Positions 15,552-20,934 of a DNA stretch of 20,934 nt are shown here, in pieces (within the stretch, counting starts at the first letter, position 1; each line of letters begins with the position of its first letter). The stretch is taken from NCBI GenBank assembly GCA_902771745.1, contig CACXYG010000006.1, positions 1-20,934 on the forward strand, read 5' to 3'. Source of the DNA: an uncultured Erysipelotrichaceae bacterium. GTDB lineage: Bacteria; Bacillota_I; Bacilli_A; RFN20; CAG-288. The translations under genes and the position numbers were made by a program. Under the pieces are notes generated by a model. It searched no databases. It saw only the letters and a program-made list of their open reading frames with translations, and had not been told where the DNA came from.

Positions 15552-16736
15552 TTAAATCTTATTGTCGTGCTGTTCGGATTGTTGTTTTACAGTCTTATAT
15601 TCAGTCTGTGCTCTTTTTCGTCTTTCTGGCGTGAAAAGAATAGCAAAGAGTCGACCGATCCAGACAAAGGGAATGAGCACTTTGGTTTTATAGGCTAACG
15701 GATGAGAGGTCTTATAGTAAGACATAGGTGGGAAGACCCTTTTCATGAGGTAGGATTTGGCAGCTTCTTTGCTGTCTTTTCCTTTCTTCATCTCTCTATC
15801 AATACCCTGCTTTACCGCATGGTCGGTGGTTCCATAAGTACCAGAGGAGACTAGGAAGAGGAAGTATTCTTCGTCTAATTCTCCCTTATGGTCAATCAAA
15901 GCATTGTTGATAGCCTGTAATCGACAATCTAAATCATAGATTTCTAATTCTTTTTCTAGTGTTTCTACTTCTTCTTTGTTGAGACTTGGTTTGTTTTTCA
16001 AGTAGATATAGATATCAATTAAGGTTCTAAGACCGATACCACCAAAGGATTCATGTTTGTTGGCATGAGCGATGAAGTAGACATAGAATTCTTCATCAGA
16101 CATGAGATGCATGTAGGAGTGATGATTGATTCTCTTGTTTCTAGTTAAGGTATCTCTGAAATAGGAATAATAAGACTTGCTTCTTTCATCAGATTCGGAG
16201 AACAAGAAACGATGAATCTCGAAGTTGAGACTTGGTTCTTTATAGTATTCATCATGGGGAGAACCTAGACTAGATGGTCCAGCATCATATCCCTGGGAAA
16301 GGAAATACTTCTTGGTATCTTTCATTCTTGTCTCATCAATCAGGATGTCGTTATCGGCAAATTCTCTTGATCCTAAAGTAGGATACATGGAATTTAAGAT
16401 GACACCTTTGACAGGAAGATAGTTGATTTTGTTTTCTTCAAAGAACTGATAAAGTTTGTTTCTCTCTTCTTCAAAGAGATAGGTCTTTCTTAAGTTCTTT
16501 AAAAAGTGATTGCGAAAGTATTCTTCAATTTTAGGATTATCCAGTTTCGCAAAGTAATGATATTTATCTAAAGCACAGTATAGAAATGCAGTGAGAGAAT
16601 GCTCTTTTGCAAGTTTTGCCATATTCTGGAATTCTTCTTTGCTGAAAGAGGGAAGTTCTACTTCTTCCTCCTTCAAATAAGGACTGAATACCTTGAATAG
16701 ATTTAATCCGGCTTGTAAAAGTTCTTCTTTGTTCAT
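15552..16736 (-). CDS. Nucleotidyltransferase-family protein (NTP_transf_5 type), last gene of the PqqD cassette
   Basis: A member of the uncharacterised nucleotidyltransferase family often found near PqqD proteins, HPr-kinase homologues and capsule or peptide-modification genes. The family block is LPVKGVIL (107-114), YPTLGSREFADNDILID (118-134) with Arg124 and the metal-binding D128-N-D130 pair, and NFEIHR further on, which may hold the third acid. The C-terminal third is helical with a hydrophobic, basic stretch (KTKVLIPFVWIGRLFAILF) that may touch the membrane. The family presumably transfers a nucleotide or nucleotide-sugar moiety, but its substrates are not known. Its ATG overlaps the ABC gene stop as ATGA (16733-16736), so coupling is tight. 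No separate promoter. Confidence 0.8.
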   Translation of the reverse strand: MNKEELLQAGLNLFKVFSPYLKEEEVELPSFSKEEFQNMAKLAKEHSLTAFLYCALDKYHYFAKLDNPKIEEYFRNHFLKNLRKTYLFEEERNKLYQFFEENKINYLPVKGVILNSMYPTLGSREFADNDILIDETRMKDTKKYFLSQGYDAGPSSLGSPHDEYYKEPSLNFEIHRFLFSESDERSKSYYSYFRDTLTRNKRINHHSYMHLMSDEEFYVYFIAHANKHESFGGIGLRTLIDIYIYLKNKPSLNKEEVETLEKELEIYDLDCRLQAINNALIDHKGELDEEYFLFLVSSGTYGTTDHAVKQGIDREMKKGKDSKEAAKSYLMKRVFPPMSYYKTSHPLAYKTKVLIPFVWIGRLFAILFTPERRKRAQTEYKTVKQQSEQHDNKI

Positions 16737-18394
16737 AATTGTTCTTCCATATTAAGTACTTTAGAAAAATAACGATAGTTATCATGGTGATGAGTCACCA
16801 TGATGAGTGTCTTATTTTCTAATTGAGAAATATTCTCTAAGACTATATTTTCACTTTCTTCATCAAGAGAAGCGGTGGCTTCATCCATCAAAAGAATCGG
16901 AGCATCAGAATAGATGGCTCTGGCAATCGAGAGACGTTGTAACTGACCAAGAGATAAACCAGCACCTTTTTCTCCTAGACGGGTGTTTTCTTTTTCAGGA
17001 AGCGTAGCTACAAAATCACAATTGGCGATCGTTAAGGATTTCTGCAGTTTTTCTTCATCGACTTTCTCATCAAAGAAAGAGACTGCTTCTTTGATGGTAC
17101 CAATCAACAGTAAATTTTCCTGAGGAACATAACCAAATAACTTCTCATAAGAATTCAAGGAAGTCTCATTGTTATTTGTATCAACAATAGAGATTCTTCC
17201 TTCTTCTGGTTTACATAGGTTGAGAAGTAATTTTAAGAGAGTGGATTTACCACAACCAGAATGACCGACTATGGCAAGTTTTTCACCTTTATGAATATTT
17301 AAGGAGAAATCTTTTAAGACATCAACACTGCTATTTTCTTTCTGATAGGAGAAAGAGACGTGATCAAGTTTGATAGAAGAGAAGGATTCGTCATAGAACT
17401 TCTTACCATCGATCTTATCTTCTTTTTTCAGATTCTCATCACATAAGGATTTGATTCTCTCTCCACTAGAAGCCATCGTGTAATAACGAGGGATAAAGGA
17501 AGTAAGAGAAGCAATTGGTGTCTGAATCTGAGAAACCAACGTGATGATAGAAACAAGTGAACCAATCATCATAGTAGAGTTGATGATGTTGATACCAGAG
17601 AAGATCAAGGCAAATAAATAAGAGAAATCAAACAAGATGACATAACCGATAGAACAGATACAAGAGAAGAGGTTTCTCTTCATTCTCGCATCATGATAAT
17701 CGTTCATCTTTTCGTTACCTTGTTTATTCATCAAGACTTCTTTGGCAAAGGAATGAACGACGGCAAGAGAACGTAGTGTTTCGGCAAAGAAGATTCTCTC
17801 TGCACCATCTTTTTCTCTGACATTCTTGTGAAGAACCTTCATTCTCTTTCTCATGAAGTAGGTTAAGACAAGAAGGAAGACAGCAACCGGGATTAAGACA
17901 AGACCAAACTTCGGTGCAAGATAGATGATTGAAGAAAACGCAGCAATGAATTGAACAATCATCCTAGATAATCCAGGATAAAATGTCACCAGACTTTTGG
18001 ATACGATTTCACAATCGCTGGTCATGCGATTGATCCATTCTTCACTGTGAAGGGCGCTGACCTTGGTGTAGTCTTCGCATAAGGTGGCATCTAATAGTTT
18101 TGCTTTTAATAAAATCTCGATTCGACTCGCCGTATGTTCTTTAAAGTATCGATCTAAGAAACTGATGATGATCTGAAGAAGGAATAAAGAGCCTAAGATT
18201 AAACAATAAAGAATGAAGCTATTCTGGTCTTTCTGATTGACCGCATTGACAATAAAACGAAGAAGGAAAGCATTAGCAACCGAAATCAATCCACCAAGTG
18301 TTTCTAAGATAACCAAAAAAATAACCATCTTACGTTGGTTGATACTCATCTGGTTAATCCATTTCATGGTGGAACGATTACTATTTGTTTTCAT
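16733..18394 (-). CDS. ABC exporter, fused permease and ATPase
   Basis: A half-transporter of the type that exports peptides or lipids as a homodimer. Six membrane segments lie within about 20-300; the ATPase domain has Walker A GHSGCGKST (377-385), Q-loop Gln425, signature LSLGQ (480-484), Walker B ILLMDE with Glu505, and H-loop His535. It has no C39 peptidase domain, so any leader must be removed by another enzyme, plausibly the S24/S26 peptidase encoded just before it. The chosen ATG (18392-18394) overlaps that gene by 14 bases and lacks a clear ribosome site; Met10 or Met16 are possible starts. The stop is TGA, overlapping the nucleotidyltransferase start. Role as exporter of the cassette's product is inferred. 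Confidence 0.88.
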   Translation of the reverse strand: MKTNSNRSTMKWINQMSINQRKMVIFLVILETLGGLISVANAFLLRFIVNAVNQKDQNSFILYCLILGSLFLLQIIISFLDRYFKEHTASRIEILLKAKLLDATLCEDYTKVSALHSEEWINRMTSDCEIVSKSLVTFYPGLSRMIVQFIAAFSSIIYLAPKFGLVLIPVAVFLLVLTYFMRKRMKVLHKNVREKDGAERIFFAETLRSLAVVHSFAKEVLMNKQGNEKMNDYHDARMKRNLFSCICSIGYVILFDFSYLFALIFSGINIINSTMMIGSLVSIITLVSQIQTPIASLTSFIPRYYTMASSGERIKSLCDENLKKEDKIDGKKFYDESFSSIKLDHVSFSYQKENSSVDVLKDFSLNIHKGEKLAIVGHSGCGKSTLLKLLLNLCKPEEGRISIVDTNNNETSLNSYEKLFGYVPQENLLLIGTIKEAVSFFDEKVDEEKLQKSLTIANCDFVATLPEKENTRLGEKGAGLSLGQLQRLSIARAIYSDAPILLMDEATASLDEESENIVLENISQLENKTLIMVTHHHDNYRYFSKVLNMEEQL

Positions 18395-18839
18395 GTTTTT
18401 TACGTTTGAAATGATTTATTGTTCTTCTCGGAAGAGCAAAACAGAATAAAAAGAATCTTCGAATGGGGTGAATAGCGATATAAGTATGACAATACCAGTA
18501 GTATTTCTTGCTGGTAGCTAAATCAATCTTCTTATCTTTTCTTTCAATGGTAGTAAGAATTCCTAGGATATCTTCTTGTTTGATATCTTTTTCTAACCAG
18601 GAATTGTGATCGCCATTGATAATCAAAGAGCCATCCTTCTTGATCTTGAGGATTCTATGAAGGGTGTAGTGATTACCTCTTTTATGATAGAGAACAACAT
18701 CATATTTCTTTAAAGGAACAGTTGGATCTCTTTTAACGATGGTCAAGACGTCACGGTTTTCCTTGATCAGTGGTCTCATACTAGAGCCCACATTCTTATA
18801 GGTGATGCTACCCTCTTTTAATAAGAGTTCTTCAATCAT
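18381..18839 (-). CDS. S24/S26-type serine peptidase (signal-peptidase fold)
   Basis: A small protein with the signal-peptidase/LexA fold. Counting from the chosen ATG (18837-18839), GSSMRP holds the nucleophile Ser20. YDVVLYHKRGNHYTLHRIL has His61 in the place typical of the SipW/Sec11 Ser-His type, and INGDHN has Asp77. A usual type I signal peptidase has an N-terminal membrane anchor; this one has none and instead ends in a hydrophobic, basic stretch. It may therefore cleave in the cytosol or at the inner membrane face. In the cassette it is the obvious candidate for leader removal. The frame allows a TTG start three codons earlier overlapping PqqD by 8 bases. I prefer the ATG one base after the PqqD stop, although neither has a strong ribosome site. 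Confidence 0.75.
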   Translation of the reverse strand: MIEELLLKEGSITYKNVGSSMRPLIKENRDVLTIVKRDPTVPLKKYDVVLYHKRGNHYTLHRILKIKKDGSLIINGDHNSWLEKDIKQEDILGILTTIERKDKKIDLATSKKYYWYCHTYIAIHPIRRFFLFCFALPRRTINHFKRKKHENK

Positions 18840-18840
18840 A

Positions 18841-19107
18841 TTATTCAAGTACAGCCTTGATTTTTCTTAAACCAGCTAAGAAGGCATCTAAATCATTCTT
18901 GGCAGTATTTTCATCAATATCATATTCTTTCATGATGTCTGCTAGCAGGGTTTCAAAAGTGGTTTCTTCTTTTAAATGATCGACGATAAAAGAACCGGTC
19001 TTATTTATATTGACCATGCCTTTAAACTTCTCACCTGTCTTTCCAACAGCGATTAAGACAGCACCCTTGTCGGTATCATGTTTGATAAAATCAGGATTTA
19101 ATCTCAT
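18841..19107 (-). CDS. PqqD-family protein (RiPP recognition element)
   Basis: An 88-aa stand-alone PqqD-like protein. The family folds as a small winged helix that grips the leader part of a precursor peptide and presents it to modifying enzymes. The pattern here is typical: two N-terminal strands (AVLIAVGK, GMVNINKTGSFIVDHL, with the conserved N-x-TG turn) followed by helices ending in DLDAFLAGLRKIKAVLE. ATG at 19105-19107 has AGGAG 10 bases upstream. It starts 13 bases after the HprK-like stop and is followed one base later by the peptidase ATG. Its presence is the main reason to read the cassette as a peptide-modification system. No radical SAM or other classical PqqD partner is in the window. 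Confidence 0.82.
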   Translation of the reverse strand: MRLNPDFIKHDTDKGAVLIAVGKTGEKFKGMVNINKTGSFIVDHLKEETTFETLLADIMKEYDIDENTAKNDLDAFLAGLRKIKAVLE

Positions 19108-19120
19108 AAGTTGTTTTCTC

Positions 19121-19831
19121 CTATTTCTTTAAGATTTCACGAATAGAAACTTCAGCGGCTTCTATGTCTGGTCGACAATAGATTTCATAGCAATGGATCT
19201 TGGTGGATAATAGGTCAAGCAAGTCCATCACTCTACTTGCCATCTCTGGAGTTCTTCCTTTGTAGCATTGAGAAACTAACAGTGGGAAGAAGACTACTGG
19301 TTCTATTTCATTGACGTAGTTTTCTGTTCCTCTTTTGATCTGGGTGATCGCTTTTAATGGGGCAAAGGTATTACAACCTCTTCTCTCCTTACCGTTGAAT
19401 GGAGAAGAATATAAGGTGATCTGATTCTTTTTCACCTCGATAAAAGGTTTATCATCATTGATCCAGATCATTTCATCTTTTAACTGCTCTTTAATTAAGT
19501 TGGTATGGGTAGATTTACCCACCCTGCTTCTAGCGGTATATAAATAGGCGTTACCCTGATACTTGATCGCAGAGCCGTGGAAAGCAATGATATCATCTCT
19601 ATAGAGGGTTTCAGCAATTTTTCTATGAAGGGCGGTGATTTCTAAAACATCATCCGTAAATGGATATTCGTTTAGTCCTCTTTCATATTCGATATCCTCT
19701 TGAGAAATCTCAAGAGCATAATCCTCCGGACATCTTTCTACAAGAAAGTCTTGGCAATAAGTTTTTACTGCCTCATGAAGAGAAGAAACTTTGATGATTT
19801 TCTTAGCGATACTTAAATAAAAAGTTTCCAT
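19121..19831 (-). CDS. HPr-kinase-like / PEP-carboxykinase-fold kinase, first gene of the PqqD cassette
   Basis: A 236-aa protein of the HprK-related group found beside PqqD and NTP_transf_5 proteins. Family marks are FHGSAI-YQGNAYLY (84-98) before the P-loop RSRVGKSTHTNLI (101-113), then INDDKPF (125-131), YSSPFNGKERRG (141-152) and APLKAI-QIKRGTENYV. HPr kinase itself has GDSGIGKSE and an N-terminal domain; both differ here, so it is not the carbon-control kinase. In paeninodin-type lasso clusters a relative phosphorylates a peptide Ser; by analogy this could phosphorylate a Ser on the cassette's substrate. ATG at 19829-19831 has no ribosome site, and TATAAT ends 8 bases upstream, so the message may be leaderless. 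Confidence 0.78.
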   Translation of the reverse strand: METFYLSIAKKIIKVSSLHEAVKTYCQDFLVERCPEDYALEISQEDIEYERGLNEYPFTDDVLEITALHRKIAETLYRDDIIAFHGSAIKYQGNAYLYTARSRVGKSTHTNLIKEQLKDEMIWINDDKPFIEVKKNQITLYSSPFNGKERRGCNTFAPLKAITQIKRGTENYVNEIEPVVFFPLLVSQCYKGRTPEMASRVMDLLDLLSTKIHCYEIYCRPDIEAAEVSIREILKK

Positions 19832-19839
19832 ATATATTT

Positions 19840-19845
19840 ATTATA
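19840..19845 (-). promoter_or_regulatory. Candidate -10 box of the PqqD cassette
   Basis: TATAAT on the minus strand, 8 bases before the kinase ATG. An alternative pair is TTGAAT (19872-19877) and ATAAAT (19850-19855), spacer 16. Either gives a leader of about 0-11 bases with no ribosome site. The -35 of the alternative touches the T tail of the upstream terminator. Confidence 0.5.
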
Positions 19846-19875
19846 TTTGATTTATTCCTAAAAAAACTAAAATTC

Positions 19876-19905
19876 AAGAAAAAACGTTGCTATTGCTAGC
19901 AACGT
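19876..19905 (-). terminator. Intrinsic terminator of the Ser-rich lipoprotein gene
   Basis: Eight-base-pair stem ACGTTGCT/AGCAACGT (19884-19891 with 19898-19905), 6-base loop, then TTTTTTCTTG on the minus strand. It separates the lipoprotein transcript from the cassette. Confidence 0.85.
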
Positions 19906-19911
19906 AAGGAT

Positions 19912-20196
19912 TTAAATCCAAGGAAGTACAATCGATCCACCAGTTTCCGATGAGGAAGAATCATCATCAGAAGAGTCTTCTTGTGAGGAAACTTGCGTGC
20001 TGCTATCTTCCGTAGTGGAAGATTCAACAGAAAAGTTTTCTGACGAGGAACTATCTTCTAAGGAAGAACTATTCTCACCGGAAGAACTGTTATAAGAAGA
20101 GGTTGGTGTGCTACTTGTCACAGAAGAAGTATTCTCTTCACAAGCTACCAACATACCAGCAATCGCTAATAAAGGAAAGATATGCTTTAATTTCAC
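19912..20196 (-). CDS. Small Ser/Thr/acid-rich lipoprotein
   Basis: A 94-aa secreted lipoprotein. Residues 1-19 are a signal peptide ending in the lipobox LVAC (Cys19). Residues 20-82 are mostly Ser with Thr, Glu and Asp (repeats such as SSLEDSSSSE), which should be disordered and acidic. The chain ends SETGGSIVLPWI. Lipoproteins often have such a linker before a folded domain; here the stop comes at once and a terminator follows, so nothing folded is left. It starts at GTG (20194-20196), the only in-frame start before the signal peptide, without a ribosome site and 6 bases after an extended -10 box. It lies just upstream of the kinase-led cassette. It could be a cell-surface spacer or a kinase substrate; neither is proven. 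Confidence 0.65.
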   Translation of the reverse strand: MKLKHIFPLLAIAGMLVACEENTSSVTSSTPTSSYNSSSGENSSSLEDSSSSENFSVESSTTEDSSTQVSSQEDSSDDDSSSSETGGSIVLPWI

Positions 20197-20202
20197 GGCA
20201 AC

Positions 20203-20211
20203 ATTATAGCA
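20203..20211 (-). promoter_or_regulatory. Extended -10 promoter of the Ser-rich lipoprotein, probably leaderless
   Basis: TGCTATAAT on the minus strand, with 6 bases (GTTGCC) to the GTG start at 20196. No -35 box is visible. It follows directly after the T tail of the upstream terminator. Confidence 0.6.
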
Positions 20212-20220
20212 GTTTATAGA

Positions 20221-20261
20221 TAAAAAGAAAAATGTCGCTTTCGATTTCCTGAAAGCGACAT
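20221..20261 (-). terminator. Intrinsic terminator of the LemA-like gene
   Basis: Perfect 11-bp stem ATGTCGCTTTC/GAAAGCGACAT (20232-20242 with 20251-20261), 8-base loop, then TTTTTCTTTTTA on the minus strand. Confidence 0.9.
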
Positions 20262-20271
20262 CTAGATATTC

Positions 20272-20787
20272 TTAAAGGGTTGGTGCTTTAGGAGCGTTAC
20301 CTCTAAACAAGTTTAAGAAACCCATGTTGAGGTAAGCGTTATACTTCAAAGCGGCTTTGTTATAAGCGTAGTAGATAGAATTCTTATCTTCCATATCCAT
20401 ATAGGAGACTTCTTCAAGTTTCTTATCTAACTCTCCATACTTATCGAGCAATCTCTTTTCCTTGAGATACTTTCTATAGTAGAGAATCAGGAAGTCATCC
20501 ATACCTTTGACTTTAGCGATATCCACCGGAACCTTCTGGAACTCTTTTTCGGTTTCACTAGTAGTCTCTACCAGGTTCTTTGGTAAGTGACGACCATCGT
20601 TTTCCATGGTGTTCTTGGTATTGAGAATGTGTTCAAATCTTTCTCTTTCCTTTGGAGCGATACCATCAAGAAGAGCAAAACACTTCTTTTGAGCTCCGTT
20701 CATAAATAACTTGATGATCAAAGCAGCGATTAAATAAATAGCGATGATCGCAACAACGACAATGACATATATCCACCAATTTTCCAT
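20272..20787 (-). CDS. Single-pass membrane protein, tentatively LemA-like
   Basis: The 171-aa protein has one N-terminal membrane helix (about 5-29, IYVIVVVAIIAIYLIAALII) and a soluble helical part rich in Lys and Glu. The order resembles LemA proteins: a membrane anchor, a long helix with a PKNLVETTSE segment recalling the LemA PNLV motif, further helices, and a C-terminal YAYNKAALKYNAYLNMGFLNLF like the LemA YN-AV--YN ending. The match is partial, and LemA function is itself poorly known. ATG at 20785-20787 has AAGAGG 9 bases upstream, so the leader is conventional, unlike the next gene. It has its own promoter and terminator and shows no operon link. Confidence 0.55.
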   Translation of the reverse strand: MENWWIYVIVVVAIIAIYLIAALIIKLFMNGAQKKCFALLDGIAPKERERFEHILNTKNTMENDGRHLPKNLVETTSETEKEFQKVPVDIAKVKGMDDFLILYYRKYLKEKRLLDKYGELDKKLEEVSYMDMEDKNSIYYAYNKAALKYNAYLNMGFLNLFRGNAPKAPTL

Positions 20788-20821
20788 AATTTTTGTCCTC
20801 TTAAACTAATTTTGCCAAGAC

Positions 20822-20849
20822 ATTATAATATAAAATTCCTGAATTGCAA
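20822..20849 (-). promoter_or_regulatory. Sigma-A type promoter of the LemA-like gene
   Basis: TTGCAA (20844-20849) and TATAAT (20822-20827) on the minus strand with a 16-base spacer. The start near 20815 leaves a leader of about 28 bases with the AAGAGG site. Confidence 0.65.
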
Positions 20850-20897
20850 GTCGAAGTGATAATTATTTAGACGTACATCCATGTTCTTGGTATTCCC

Positions 20898-20923
20898 TGC
20901 TTCTCCAAGGCCTTGGAGAAGCA
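20898..20923. repeat. Perfect 26-bp palindrome near the window end
   Basis: The half-site TGCTTCTCCAAGG (20898-20910) is followed directly by its exact reverse complement, with no loop. The surrounding last 40 bases are clearly richer in G and C than other intergenic DNA here. No T tail follows within the window, so it is not an obvious terminator. Confidence 0.85.
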
Positions 20924-20934
20924 CGCCTCGGCTG

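Noticed and set aside
16733..16736. Mollicutes genetic code 4
   Set aside because: TGA is the stop of the ABC gene, in an ATGA overlap with the next start, and tryptophans are TGG, so the standard bacterial code is used.
15552..19831. Calling the cassette a lasso-peptide cluster
   Set aside because: The transglutaminase-like leader peptidase and the asparagine-synthetase-like cyclase, which define lasso clusters, are absent, and no precursor is visible.

Overview
This is a low-GC Gram-positive type chromosome segment. Intergenic DNA is very AT-rich, ribosome binding sites are of the AGGAG/AGAGG type, terminators are intrinsic, and an RNA polymerase delta subunit (rpoE) is present. TGA serves as a stop (ABC transporter gene, 16733-16735) and tryptophan is TGG, so this is the standard bacterial code and not the Mollicutes code 4. 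Gene content fits an uncultured member of the Bacilli (Erysipelotrichales/RF39-like gut lineages); that placement is inference. I see no rRNA, tRNA, insertion sequence, prophage or CRISPR array.

Layout. (1) 1-4320, minus strand: a housekeeping operon ychF-ispF-argS driven by a good promoter at 4293-4320, then rpoE, a strong terminator, and the 5' part of a DHH-family (NrnA-like) phosphoesterase cut by the window start. (2) 4248-4812: long AT-rich gap with an orphan open frame that may be a gene remnant. (3) 4813-7663, minus: a 649-aa lipoprotein of degenerate InlB/Flg_new-type repeats and a six-TM membrane protein, each with its own terminator. (4) 7664-8254: no protein gene. It holds an A18 tract and, on the plus strand, two tandem paralogous small-RNA genes. 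Each has a TATAGT -10 box, a 5' GACC hairpin, an identical C-rich core (CCTCCCTGTAATTATT), a terminator hairpin, and paired TTATG direct repeats at the same distance upstream. (5) 8255-11851, minus: a membrane-anchored alpha/beta-hydrolase-fold protein lacking the nucleophile serine, then pnp. (6) 12044-15389, plus: two zinc peptidases, M32 and M3, in one operon ending at a bidirectional terminator. (7) 15552-19831, minus: a tightly packed five-gene cassette: HprK-like kinase, PqqD-like recognition protein, S24/S26-type serine peptidase, ABC exporter, and nucleotidyltransferase (NTP_transf_5). This looks like a peptide-modification and export system with no recognised precursor, core synthetase or radical SAM enzyme. 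(8) 19912-20787, minus: a small Ser-rich lipoprotein and a LemA-like membrane protein. (9) The window ends in a GC-richer stretch with a perfect 26-bp palindrome.

Most interesting: the twin C-rich small RNAs with shared upstream operator geometry; the PqqD/HprK/ABC/nucleotidyltransferase cassette and its possible Ser-rich substrate; and apparently leaderless transcripts for both lipoproteins and for the kinase gene.
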